Made by a program: the position numbers and the translations under genes. A model generated the notes under the pieces. That model was not told where the DNA came from. It saw only the letters and a list, made by a program, of their open reading frames with translations, and made no database searches. Shown piece after piece: positions 20,901 to 30,209 of a DNA stretch of 64,000 nt. Each line of letters opens with the position of its first letter. The stretch's first letter is position 1. The stretch is from Sipunculus nudus. Lineage: Eukaryota > Annelida > Sipuncula > Golfingiida > Sipunculidae. The stretch covers positions 18,101,508-18,165,507 of the forward strand of contig CM049313.1 in assembly GCA_026874595.1 (NCBI GenBank). Reading direction: 5' to 3'.

Positions 20901-22048
20901 TATTCTACTTAGGGTCATCTCTGAATTATTGATGTAGATATTACAAATAAACTTCACATACTGATGAACTGTGACTCCACAGACAAAATACTTTCTACAC
21001 TTAAACTGTTAGTTTTGTTATCATAAGTTAAGAAAAGAAATGTTAAGCCTCCTGGCAGTACAGGTTGAAGGTCATGATTACGTCTTTATAAATCAGCAAC
21101 CCCTTATCCTACTCTTATCATATATCATAAATGTATAAATTTAAATGTGAGAAATATCCCTCTGATCTGCACAGTCAAAGGTCATAGTCATAGATCACAG
21201 ACAGTAATATGTAAGTGGATCTATTTTGCTCAGACTTCCCTTATGTTAAAGATACTACTGAACCGTTACACTTTATGGGTGGGTTTCTTTCCGTATTTTG
21301 TACAGTTAGCTCTCTTCCTCCAGGAGACCCCACTGTCTTCAAGACTCAGATTTTCTGTCTTTGAACACACAGGTTCCATCTAATGTGGTTTTTGTGAAAT
21401 ACTGCTACATGGGGGCAGGGTCACTAGTGTCAGTGATCTTGCTTGCGTTTATCTTAAACCTGAATTGGATAAAATGATAGGGACCGGCTCAGGTCGAGAA
21501 TTAGTCACATTTTCCCATTGTAAATGCATTCTTATTTTTTTCCCGATTATAATATTTCTTCTTCTAAACTGAATAAAAGGTCAATTCTGAAATATGATAT
21601 CACATATTTTCCTTAAACTTCATATCAGTTTTAAGAGTGCCAAATTGCAGCTATTTAATCTCTTTTTTCTAGCATTAGTCTTTTAATTGATTGTCCTTCA
21701 TTTTTTGGGGAGCTCATTTATTATGGCTTATCAAAATAGTTTTGCTATATTCGTGTTGACCCTTAACATTCAACATTATTTTAAATTTTATTTGTTTTTT
21801 TTTTTTTAATATTACAGATGAAAACAATTAATCAGCAGTTGAAATACAGTCTGTCCTTAAACTTGGTATTCTTATTGGTAATTGGTGACGTGTTTTAAGA
21901 AAAAATTGAAGGACTGTTTGACTTTTTTTTTCTTTCAGACTTCAGCATGATGCATGGTATTGGTTCGCAAGGAAAGGTGAGGAATGCAATGATGTGCATT
22001 CTCACCTCCCTCAGGGCAAAAGAGAAAAACAAGATAGCCATTGCATGA
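8797..22048 (+). CDS. BEN-domain protein gene, seven coding exons
   Basis: The exons are 8797-8968, 10393-10550, 11743-11892, 15044-15152, 15425-15480, 15820-16048 and 21939-22048. They total 984 bases (327 codons plus TGA), with every junction in phase and GT..AG borders. Residues about 1-60 form a small Tudor-like module (AVYYWMNEKNYSIYMLKNVV, later GWPGIYQAILLKLS). Residues 60-200 are low-complexity, with a basic patch (GGKAPRKRFK) and a short coiled-coil-like stretch (DAQIADLKRKLSEYEARDAE). Residues about 205-320 fit a BEN domain: ISRNLMHVFWTREELVKGC, then LTVLNPAVVGAII. BEN domains bind DNA or chromatin partners, so a nuclear, transcription-related role is inferred. Many invertebrate BEN proteins lie in transposon-rich families, so this could be a host gene or a domesticated relative. 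It is intact, with no stops. Confidence 0.8.
10393..10550 (+). CDS. BEN gene exon 2
   Basis: Acceptor is a T-run followed by CAG at 10390-10392; donor is GAA|GTAAGT at 10551. It encodes SRKELNKWLDNYSAPQCQRK and a Thr/Ala-rich linker ending KKMDMFE. It ends in phase 0. Confidence 0.75.
10795..11035 (+). repeat. tRNA-related repeat in BEN intron 2
   Basis: A B-box-like core GGTTCGAACCC at 10853-10863, with a loosely A-box-like stretch about 45 bases upstream. No closed cloverleaf. Probably SINE-derived. Confidence 0.3.
11600..11720 (+). repeat. Dispersed repeat, TTTTAGCTCAGCTAAC family (copy a)
   Basis: Starts TTTTAGCTCAGCTAACTATA and continues ATCCATTGTCTGTTGTCTC and CCATCCGTCTGTTAGACTGG. 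It has the same ordered motifs as the stretches at 11935, 12334, 16105 and 47248. Confidence 0.5.
11743..11892 (+). CDS. BEN gene exon 3
   Basis: The acceptor used is TATACAG at 11736-11742. The nearer TTTTAG at 11725 would put the reading frame into a stop after phase 0, so the downstream AG is chosen. It encodes SSDTLDNYEDLVTEEISETS and a basic end. Donor GTT|GTGAGT at 11893. Confidence 0.65.
12334..12421 (+). repeat. Head of dispersed repeat with (CCGT)n run
   Basis: TTTAGTTCAGCTGACTGAGT, then CAATAGCGATCATCC, then a CCGT/CTGT tetranucleotide run. It leads directly into the 335 bp satellite. Confidence 0.6.
12422..13770 (+). repeat. Four-copy tandem satellite, period about 335-340 bp
   Basis: The marker GGGCACAAATCGTAAC or a variant recurs near 12429, 12769, 13110 and 13446, with a degenerate fifth start at 13770. 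Each unit runs through GACATCCAGGGA-type, TCTCTGTTACC-type, ACTAATGCATTGA and GGTGGCGCCAC-type segments. It ends GAGACCTTAAAAGATGCGGTC. It lies inside BEN intron 3. The last unit is the most diverged. Confidence 0.75.
14150..14600 (+). repeat. Dispersed repeat ending in a GC-rich hairpin
   Basis: Contains TATGAGTTATTGCG, a run of GGAC/GGAT units (14488-14525), and a hairpin TATGTCCCCGTCCACGGAG / CATGGCGGGGGACA near 14540-14577. Invertebrate genomes often carry such repeats. It lies in BEN intron 3. Confidence 0.4.
15044..15152 (+). CDS. BEN gene exon 4 (coiled-coil-like)
   Basis: Acceptor CTTTGCAG; donor ACT|GTAAGT at 15153. It encodes SDTSSPTPCLACKDKDAQIA and the heptad-like LKRKLSEYEARDAEN. 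A CxxC pair (CLAC) is visible. Ends in phase 1. Confidence 0.75.
15425..15480 (+). CDS. BEN gene exon 5
   Basis: 56 bases between TTTTTCCAG and GTGAGT. Phase 1 in, phase 0 out. It encodes YSIPKAGMVSINVADKYN, the run into the BEN fold. Confidence 0.75.
15820..16048 (+). CDS. BEN gene exon 6 (core of BEN domain)
   Basis: Acceptor TTTTTTTCAG; donor TCA|GTAAGA at 16049. It encodes the diagnostic helices: MKELISGSGVYLYEEQLYRA, then ISRNLMHVFWTREELVKGC, then LTVLNPAVVGAII. Ends in phase 1. Confidence 0.85.
16105..16340 (+). repeat. Diverged copy of the TTAGCTCAGCT family
   Basis: CCCATTGTCTGTCCCTTGTC, CATCCATCCAGCTGGACG and AATCAGGGCAAGTTTTG appear in the same order as at 11600-11720. It abuts the foldback-like element. 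Confidence 0.4.
16444..17180 (+). repeat. Left arm of element 1 (161 bp tandem units)
   Basis: Each unit runs ACCATTGAATC, then GGTAGGGG..TTGATTTTGGTG, TGTCTATGTTTTC, CAAGACAATACCGTATTTG and ATTCAATATGGCTGCCAATA. Spacings between unit starts are 161, 163 and 161. Confidence 0.75.
17181..19379. other. Core of element 1, no gene; inverted satellite relic
   Basis: At 17500-17960 short matches in reverse orientation to the 335 bp satellite appear (CCTAATTTCAGGTTTCAAAG; CCCTGGATGTTAGGT). The rest is AT-rich. No credible coding frame was seen. Confidence 0.45.
19380..20635 (-). repeat. Right arm of element 1 (same units, inverted)
   Basis: Units read on this strand as GGCAGCCATATTGAATATCA, then CCAAATACGGTATTGTCTTG and CCTTGACCCTGAAAACATAG, repeated about seven times at roughly 160 bp. 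One unit near 19675-19808 is shorter. Small open frames here are repeat translation, not genes. Confidence 0.75.
21939..22048 (+). CDS. BEN gene exon 7 (C-terminus and stop)
   Basis: Acceptor TTTTTCTTTCAG at 21938. It encodes FSMMHGIGSQGKVRNAMMCI, then LTSLRAKEKNKIAIA and TGA at 22046-22048. This matches the expected closing helix of a BEN domain. No clear AATAAA was found in the next 500 bases. Confidence 0.75.
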
Positions 22049-22677
22049 ATATTACATGCCCATTTATACAGGACATGTCATGGTAGAACAATCATCCATC
22101 TCTCTATCCACTTTTAGTGTCGCCGGCTATTTACTGGGGCTTTGATGAATTTACACTAAACACACCATAACTAATTACCAAAAGATTATCTTGCTCAAGT
22201 ACAAATTAGGCAACGCAAAGTTAATAAGGTCAGAGGTCACTAGGCTACTTTGTGGAGTCACTGCGATTACTTTAGAGGAATGCAAGTAATTTGATCAAAC
22301 TAAACAAAAATATCTCAATTTAATCAATTTAATATCTCGCATAAGTCGGATTTCCAGCAAATGCCGTGCATATTAAAGGAGGTCAGAGGTCATAAAGACG
22401 TGTGGCATCAAGGTGACTAATTTAAGTTCTAGGATTCTCATGAAACTCAGTATTATTTATTCCATACAGATTCTCGCCTTAATTTAACTATTAGCAAAAT
22501 TCGTGCACATTAAATCAGGTCAGAGGGCACAAGATATAAGACAGATGTATTATTCATATTAGCAGTGCTCTTGTTATTATATATAATAAGGTCGATTATA
22601 CACATTTAAAGGTATGTACTTTTCATTCCTTCTAACATTGGTGTAAAGGAGAATGATGTTGTATGGGCGTTAATCAG
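22049..22677. other. Downstream of the BEN gene, no gene seen
   Basis: AT-rich. GGTCAGAGGTCA-type motifs recur near 22230, 22382 and 22518, suggesting a decayed repeat of about 150 bp. Confidence 0.4.
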
Positions 22678-22679
22678 CA

Positions 22680-22680
<1 letters not shown>

Positions 22681-22738
<58 letters not shown>
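22681..22738. repeat. Compound (TA)n(GA)n microsatellite
   Basis: (TA)13 followed directly by (GA)16. Confidence 0.9.
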
Positions 22739-22740
<2 letters not shown>

Positions 22741-23220
22741 CAATCCACCAAGGTCTGCACCAGGAAACCACTGCTCCAGGTAAGCACCCAGGGCTGCTCC
22801 AGGAGAGTATACTATTCTGCTTCAACAGAGCACTGCTCCAAGAGAGCATAGCGTTCTGCTTAAGGAGAGCACTGCTCCAGGAGAGCATACAGGTCTGCTC
22901 CAGCAGATCTCCGCACCAGGAGACCACCGCTCCTGGTAAGCACACAGGTCTGCTCAAGGAGTGCATACAATTCTGCTCCAAAATAGTACTGTCCAAGAGT
23001 GCACATTGTTTTGCTCAAGAAGAGAACTGCTCCAGGAAGCAGACAGGACTGCTTCAGGAGAGAACACAGGTTTGCTCCAGGACAGCACTGCTCAAGGGTA
23101 GCAGACGGGTCTGCTCAAGCAGAGTACTGCTCCAGGAGAGCGCACAGGTCAACTATTCTGCTCCAAGGGAACACTATTCCAAGAGAGCATATTGTCCTGC
23201 TTCAGAAGAGCATACTGTAA
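22739..23220 (+). repeat. 39 bp higher-order minisatellite (16 + 23 bp sub-units)
   Basis: Two related sub-units alternate: TGCTCCAGGAGAGCAC (16) and TGCTCCAGGAGAGCATACAG plus GTC (23). Because 39 is a multiple of 3, both strands show 70-110 residue frames made of 13-residue repeats. These have no start context or splice signals and are judged to be repeat translation. Confidence 0.75.
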
Positions 23221-23330
23221 TGCACTAAACGCCAGTCTATTACATTTCTCACTCTCTGAATTTCATCATGACTATATAATATGTAAGGTGCAGGTGTTTA
23301 AGTTAATTAGGACTTTGTGTATTCAAAGGT

Positions 23331-23512
23331 CTAAGCTGAGCTGCCGGGTATTTACAAAATGACTGTAATTGCCTAGCCTTGATTACATGGCAACACTATC
23401 CAGTCAAATTGCACTTTCATTCAGCTCCTGTTCAGAACCTTCTTTAATTGTATCTATTGTGACACATCAGGTATTGGAAAGTCCGTGTTTTATTAATCTT
23501 GCTGGGATACAT
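23331..23512 (+). repeat. 182 bp direct repeat, copy 1
   Basis: Matches 23851-24032 over the whole 182 bases without indels, for example GATTACATGGCAAC, TGCACTTTCATTCAGCTCCT and GTGACACATCAGGTATTGG. A few substitutions separate the copies. Confidence 0.8.
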
Positions 23513-23850
23513 GCTATGTTTTGAGAGTTAGTTAGAAACTGGGGACCAAGCCCTGAGCATAGGCTTGGCAGCCCCTTTGCTGTACATAGTTGAAATAAAG
23601 AATAGTATACATCAACTCAGAGACTTGTAAGTTTGCCGTCCATGTATTCTGTAGCAGGTTATGATCTCTACACTGGCGAGCATGCCTCTTACCTGGAATC
23701 AACAAGCCTTACAAGAGTACCTGACACAAATAAGGAAATAAGTTGTCATATAGAATGTTAGTGCTACAGTGCTTAAGCGCTGGTCCAGTGAAAACCAGTT
23801 GTGATCTATCCCGGCAAGTATGGAAGATAACATGCGGTTTATTCATGTGT

Positions 23851-24032
23851 CAGAGCTGAGTTGCCTGGTATTTACATAATGGCTGTAATTCCTTAGGCTT
23901 GATTACATGGCAACTCTATTCAGTCTAACTGCACTTTCATTCAGCTCCTGTGCAGACCCTTCTTTAATTGTATCTACTGTGACACATCAGGTATTGGTAA
24001 CTCCGTGTTTTATTAATCTTGCTTGGATACAT
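23851..24032 (+). repeat. 182 bp direct repeat, copy 2
   Basis: Same length as copy 1, 520 bp downstream. Its end falls at the left border of inverted-repeat element 2. Confidence 0.8.
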
Positions 24033-24033
24033 A

Positions 24034-24851
24034 GGCCATGGGCTACTAGGGTCCACCGTGCACCACCACCACAACTCAACAAAATTAGTGTTTTTCAAAA
24101 GCTTAGGATACCTACATATAGAATTCAAATGGCAACAGAGAAAATATTTTGACTCAATGGCAATTGTCAGCATGTTTATTGCGTACCGTATTAATCATTT
24201 TTTTCTCCGCTCATAAAATCACATAAAGCAAAGTGGCATTTATCATTCAAGAAATCATACAGTTTTCGGAGGAATTGTACTTATTATATGCCAAATGAGA
24301 GCTTATTAAATTAGAAATTAGTGTAAATTCATTTTAAACTGTATGTGTGATATATGTAGTGTTGTTTTAACATAACTCAAATATATCCCTTGAGAAAGAA
24401 ATTGTTGATGAAATGTAATATTTTTTTCTGTTTTCTATGCTGTTACAGTTAAAGAACCCAATATATATCATGTTTTTACATACCAACAAAAAGAGTAAAA
24501 TTTCAGCTTTCAGCTGATACCAGTATTGTCTCTATGTATCCAATATATCTAAAGATATTAAAGTTTGAAGAATACATACCATTGACCAATATTGGTGGGC
24601 CAGCCAAAGTTATTTTTACCTTTAACGGCATTGCTTGTTAATAGCAAGCATCCATGGAAGATCATTCAGCCATAGAGTGAAGAAAAAAGTGTGGGTGGAT
24701 GCCACCTGAAATTTTGAATTTCAAGGTCATTTTTCAAGGTCAAACTGAAAAATGGACCAGCCAAAGTCAATTTTTCACTTTTGAGGTCATTGCTGGTTAA
24801 TTATCAGGCATCCATGCCAGATCAACCAACAAACAGTGATGGAAAAAGTTT
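24034..24851 (+). repeat. Left arm of element 2
   Basis: Carries GTCCACCGTGCACCACCACC, AACTCAACAAAATTAG, AAGCTTAGGATACCTA and, nearer the core, GCCAGATCAACCAACAAACA. All are found inverted at 27667-28502. Confidence 0.75.
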
Positions 24852-27666
24852 AGGTGGATTCCATCCTGCATTTTAACCTTTAAGGTCATTTTTAAGGTCA
24901 TTTATAAGGTCAAACTGAAGAAAATTGAACCCGAATGGGTAAAGTGTTTCTCCATGAATTAAATCATGGTATATTCGGTAACCTAAAGCTTTAGGGATAT
25001 TTTGTGGCAAGTGCAACGTACCCAAGCAACGTAATATTAATGATCATAATTTCCTACGTTGAAAAGTATTAAAAGTACAATGTAAATTTTGTTAAGACGG
25101 TAACGTTTTTACGACTCTGAATCAAGAAATATGGAAGCGGTGTAAAGTGTTCCTCAAAGTGTCTTTAACACACTTTAAATTGTAACAGAATAAACTTGGC
25201 CACATTTTGTAATATGGAGGATAAAAGGTCCATGAATAAAGGATATTTGCTCAAATAATGTATTTTTCGGAGCGAGTTGTGGGTATGAGAACAGGGGCGG
25301 ATCCAGGATTTGGGAAAAGGAGGGGTCCAGGTCAGGAGAACTAATGAAAAAAACCTGAAAAAAACTACCCAAGCCTGTGAAAGGGTCCAGGCCGCAATAA
25401 TTGGTCTGAACCCTTTTAAAAAGGTCACGGCAGCTGAACTTTGGGGGGGGGGGGGGGGTCCGAACTCCCTGGACCCCTAGCTTCTCTGGATCCACTTCTG
25501 CAGGAGACCCTGGATGGAAGTTCCACATTAAAAGTTAAAACGCATACCGGTACTGAAACGTTCAGAAATGACTCAAATAATAGCTGGCACAATAACGAAA
25601 TAGGTTATTACTATCATTATATATTAGTCATACAACATATATGATTTATTGGACTATTAAGTTCTAGCTCAAATGGGATCAATCGGTGGCATTTATCGCC
25701 AACCCAAACGCTTCAGGCACCAACACTAATATTGTTACTGGTCCATGGATCAGTTAATGCTTAACATAAGGGAATTGACATAATATAACCTGAGAAGATG
25801 ATGAGACGGAGACACAGTATATGCCACCATGCCTGCACCAAACACTCGAGGAAACCAATTTTTCAGGGTGCACTACACTGTCATTTGACGCCAGAATAAT
25901 TTGTGAAATAATAATTGCCCTTGTAAATCAAAGATCGGAGCCAATATACCCATTATATATGGTAAAAGCAGACTATTTAATTATCTTTTGATGGTTACCT
26001 GTACACGGTTTTTATAGATGCTCTTTTAAGGTACAGTGTTAATTTTCCTATTATTTATTTGCTGAAAGGTGTTTAAATAACTATAGGTATAGAGGATGTA
26101 TAATCCATGGATGGTTTTCAGAAACCACTACTGTTGTTTATTTTGGTACCTTGTCTTTATTTTCTTAATATCCAAATGTATTAAAGGCACTTAGGGTACG
26201 TTAAAAGATAGTCCAATAAATGTAGTGTGGGGTACAGGGGACCCCCAAATATCCCTGTTTAATAAGTATTATACATTTATTTACTTATTAAACCTTTTTA
26301 AAGAATTTTGCGGTAGGAAAACCACCTCCATTTTTGTTATGCAACTTTTGTTTCCTTACCAATGCATATCATTAGCAGGCATCTTGGAAAGTGTGCAAGT
26401 CAGATCCGCACATTAATTGCTCAAAATATATTGTTAAATAAAGTGAAGTGATTTTACCAGATTTGACGCTTGATGTCAGTGTGTGTTGGTTTTTATAACC
26501 ATACTGACGAAATTGTATGTGTTAAAACATATATACTTTGTCAGAATCATATACCACTGTTAAATGATTTAGTGCTGTACTTGTAGAATTGATAAGCTGA
26601 TCCACATTTATTTCCCAAATTTCTACTGGATGGCTTTAATGTCATTAAGCAGTTCGACAACCAACACTTTGCAATCATAATTTTGGTAAATCTGTAAAAT
26701 AACTTTGGGTATCTTTGGGATAAAGACTTCAAGTGAGATACACCCTGCGCAAATGTGTTCAAAGCAAGTACACAGTCAAATGTGCTTCAGCTTATTAGTA
26801 TTTAATCCGTTGGACCAGGATATTGGTATAGAGCCTTTATCTCCTGTATACCGCTTTTAAGAGTGCCCTTAATTTTATATAGCACTTTTGTGGTAATGAA
26901 AACTTAGAGAGGAGTCCAAGTAACTTTCTCAATGTCATTTTCAAGGTCAAGCGAAAAAAAAATAGGAATGGTAACAAAGCATTTATTTTGTTGAACTTCA
27001 AATTAGAACACCACATATAATATTGTCCTTTAAAACATCACAGTATAAATTACAGTGTACATCCAAGTTACACATCCCAGATGAATGCTGCACAATACGG
27101 TTGAACAATACGTCACACATTTAGCTGAAAAAAGTTACATCTCCTGGTTGCAGAAAAAAAACACTTAAACATAATGTAGGAGGCAACATGTATATACCGT
27201 ATATGGCTATAAAACTTCTGTTTGTGACTAATTAAAATGGCAAATCAATATTGCTTTCAAATGGATTTAATTGATTAAAGCAACTGATGGGTCCTGGCCT
27301 TTCATGTAAGTGATTATAATGTACCTTACATGACCTATGTGTCATTATATATGAACATATAAATTACCGAGAAAAAAAATGTTTCATCTGGCACGCCTAT
27401 TGCCGTAACCTAGAATTCATTCTACAGGTATTTGAACAGCTAAATAGAAGAATTAAAGAATTAAAATGACATAAAATAATGACTATTCAAAAATTTTATG
27501 TCCGAGTTAAGACACTGTACAACACTTCTAGATCTGTCATGAAAGCAATGAATAAGAACACCAAGTTAAGTATCTCACGATTAAAACAGCATATGTGAGG
27601 ATTATTTATCTCAAATAAACACAAAATAAACACAACTCAAAAACACAAAAAAAAACACATATACAA
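24852..27666. other. Core of element 2, no gene apart from a nested MITE
   Basis: AT-rich, with frames below 120 codons and no domain recognised. ORFs near 25165-25530 lie within the MITE and its flanks. Confidence 0.45.
25292..25500. mobile_element. MITE with CAGGGGCGGATCCAGG-type ends (copy 1)
   Basis: Left end CAGGGGCGGATCCAGGATTT. The reverse complement of the right end is CAGAAGTGGATCCAGAGAAG. It contains GGAGGGGTCCAGG and a 17-18 bp G run near 25442-25459. A related copy lies at 35267-35474. It is non-coding and inserted in the core of element 2. Confidence 0.6.
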
Positions 27667-28502
27667 TTTTTTCATCAATGTTTGTTGGTTGATCTGGCAT
27701 TGAGCCTGATAATTAACAAGCAATGACCCTAAAATTGAAAAATCGACCTTGGCTGGCCAATTTTTCAGTTTGACCTTGAAAATGACCGTGAAATTCAAAA
27801 TTTCAAGTGGCATCCACCCACACTTTTCTCTTCACTCTATGGCTGATTGATCTAGCACGGATGCCTGCTATTAACAAGCAAGGCCGTTAAAAGTTACAAA
27901 TTAATCAACTTTGGTTGGCCCACTAATATTGGTCAATGGTATGTATTCTTCCAACTTAAATGTCTTTAGAAATATTGAATACATAGAGACAATATCTATA
28001 GAGACTGATACCAGCTGAAAGCTGAGATCTTACTCTTTTTTGTTTGTATGTATAAACATGTTATATGTTGGGTTCTTTAACTATAACAACATAGAAAACA
28101 GAAGAAAAAAAATATTACATGTCCTCAACATTTTCCTCCTCAAGGGATATATTTGAGTTATGTTAAAACAACACTACATATATCACACATACATGTTTAA
28201 AATGAACGGACACTGATTTCTGATTTAATAAGCTTTCATTTGGCATATAATAAGTACGATTCCTCTGAAAACTGTATGTCTTACTGACTGATAAATGCCA
28301 CTGTGCTTTATGAGATTTTATGAGCCGAGAAAAAAAATAATTTTATACAGTACGCAATAAACATGCTGGTAATCGCTATTGAGTCCCAAAATTTTCACTG
28401 TTACCATTTGAATTCAATATTTAGGCATCCTAAGCTTTCCAAAAATACCAGTTTTGTTGAGTTGTGGTGAGGGTGCACGGTGGACCCTGTTAGCCCATGG
28501 CC
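27667..28502 (-). repeat. Right arm of element 2
   Basis: Reverse complement of the left arm with scattered substitutions and small indels, for example GAGTTGTGGTGAGGGTGCAC and TTGTTGGTTGATCTGGCAT. Confidence 0.75.
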
Positions 28503-28736
28503 TAATTAATATTCAACGATAATTTGTAAAATATCTAATTATAACGAGTCACCACAACAAGCAAAGTAATACAATAAAGCAAATAAGTATTTAGTTTGGA
28601 ATTTTTATACAAATGGTGCATAGGATTAAACAATAAATGGTATTATTGTGATGTAATAAATATGGCTAATACATGTATAGAGACATGTATATTATTATTA
28701 TTATTATTATTATTGACCTGAATATTTGTCATTTAG

Positions 28737-28764
28737 AATCGGCGTCTACAACGAGAAAATGCAG
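28737..28764 (+). CDS. Possible small exon upstream of the C1q exon
   Basis: 28 bases between TCATTTAG and CAG|GTAAGA. Read in one frame they give NRRLQRENA, typical of the short coiled-coil segments found before C1q domains. That frame would meet a stop when joined directly to 29698. The frame giving IGVYNEKMQ joins openly. Membership in the gene is therefore uncertain. Confidence 0.35.
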
Positions 28765-28951
28765 GTAAGAATGCTCTTTTAGATCAACAAAAATTCAGGA
28801 AAGCCATACATACGCAAGTAATTTAAAAAGAAATGTGTCTCTCATCTCTTAAAGGTTCAATAAATTATTTTGCTTTTGCATTGGTAAGACGTCGCTTGTA
28901 TGGACCTACTTGGAAGTTGCACATATTCCCGTTTCTAACTTACGTTTCTAA

Positions 28952-28953
<2 letters not shown>

Positions 28954-29001
<48 letters not shown>
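28954..29001. repeat. (TA)n microsatellite
   Basis: About 24 TA units. Confidence 0.9.
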
Positions 29002-29005
<4 letters not shown>

Positions 29006-29697
29006 TACTGAGAGCATTTAGGGGACCATCCTTTATTTTAGGCATTAGGGGGACCAATTATGGGAATATATATGAAATCATATGGGAAAAATGAAGCCAA
29101 AAAGACATAAATTGGTCTTGAACATGTGAAAAAATGTCAATCTAATCTAGACATAAAGGTTGCTAATGGCAAATCGACCAATTTTCAGTGTTTTATCGCT
29201 AAATAATTGTTGACATATTAGGGGACCACATATGGTTTCCATATGTTATTTTTAGTAGTCCCCAGTTGTAGCGTTTAAAGTAATATTTTATTTTAGTAAT
29301 TACTCATCAGTCGATGGTATGAACATTTACAAATTGCACATAGATCGGCGGTTTTTAGGGGTTTTGGCGAAGTGGGAATCGTGTATACTGTTTTTTGTAA
29401 CATTCGAGGAATGTTTCGGCTTCCACAATCATAAGTTAATTTTTCCAAAATACTGTTCTCGTTCGATTGTTTATTCTTCAAGCTGAACATAGTGCAAGTG
29501 AATAAAAAGGTTGTGTCATGATCACACTGTTTAACTGAATTCTATTCTTTGCTTTATCAGGTGCTTTCACATATAATATTAAACAAGATTTTGTCTTCAA
29601 GAGCTCCTTTAAATTTCTTTAACAAATGTGTCAGTAAAAGGCTGCTTAATATTTAGTGGTTTGTACCTTTATGCTGAGATTTAATTTTTCAATATAG

Positions 29698-30141
29698 CTT
29701 AGAAGCAGAAACAACGTCATTACTCACTATTATGTTGTTTTGTATACATTCATCGCCTTCCGCGTGTACTACAGCGGCAGCACATTTGTCGGCCATGCCG
29801 GTCACGCACATAAAGTTCCGTACAACACAGTGACGATGAACATCGGTGGCGGCTTCAACAAGGGTCTGCATGCATTTATTGCTCCCCTCTCCGGTTTGTA
29901 CATGTTCAACGTCGACGGTCTCTCGAGTAAGCCTGGACCAGGATGTATTAACCTCCGTAAGAACGGCGTCACCATTGGTGAGGGACATACGTCAGGTTAC
30001 TGGAGCACCATGTTCATAAGTACGCCTCTACTGCTGAAGAAAGGTGACTCCGTCTTTGTTGCGACATGTCCACGTTCTACATACACTGTAGTTGGAGTAA
30101 AGTCTAACTCTTTTGCAGGTTTTCTGATAAGAAAAATGTAA
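29698..30141 (+). CDS. C1q-domain protein, 3' terminal exon
   Basis: The acceptor CAATATAG ends at 29697. The open frame starts LRSRNNVITHYYVVLY and runs 147 residues to TAA. From about residue 18 it fits a globular C1q head: FIAFRVYYSGSTFVGHAG near the start, GLHAFIAPLSGLYMFNVDG in the middle, and VVGVKSNSFAGFLIRKM at the end. The length (about 130 residues) is normal for the domain. C1q heads trimerise and bind ligands. Secreted C1q-domain proteins are greatly expanded in bivalves, where many act as lectin-like immune receptors. Secretion here is inferred because the 5' exon with any signal peptide was not found. The exon is intact. Confidence 0.8.
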   Translation, partial: LRSRNNVITHYYVVLYTFIAFRVYYSGSTFVGHAGHAHKVPYNTVTMNIGGGFNKGLHAFIAPLSGLYMFNVDGLSSKPGPGCINLRKNGVTIGEGHTSGYWSTMFISTPLLLKKGDSVFVATCPRSTYTVVGVKSNSFAGFLIRKM

Positions 30142-30203
30142 GGACAAGAAACGTAAAATACAGCTGAAACAGTAATATTATAAGAATTAAGCTTTTCTAT
30201 TTG

Positions 30204-30209
30204 ATTAAA
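30204..30209 (+). terminator. Polyadenylation signal of the C1q gene
   Basis: ATTAAA, 63 bases after the stop codon. Confidence 0.5.

Larger units (their letters stand above)
24034..28502. mobile_element. Long-inverted-repeat element 2 (4.5 kb) with TA flanks
   Basis: The left end GGCCATGGGCTACTAGGG and the reverse complement of the right end (GGCCATGGGCTAACAGGG) begin arms of about 820-835 bp (24034-24851 and 27667-28502). Both ends are flanked by TA (24032-24033; 28503-28504), the target used by Tc1/mariner-type elements. Inside each arm a unit of about 170 bp containing GGCCAGCCAAAGT and AAGGTCA motifs is repeated. The 2.8 kb core holds a small MITE (25292-25500) and no transposase, so this would be a non-autonomous element. 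Confidence 0.7.
28505..29697. other. Upstream part of the C1q gene, mostly intron
   Basis: Holds a possible 28-base exon (28737-28764) and a (TA)n microsatellite (28954-29001), otherwise AT-rich. A signal-peptide exon was not found. Confidence 0.4.

Noticed and set aside
22670-23220. Open frames of 73 and 108 codons over the minisatellite
   Set aside because: They consist of 13-residue translation of a 39 bp repeat and of (TA)n/(GA)n, with no start context, domain or splice signal.
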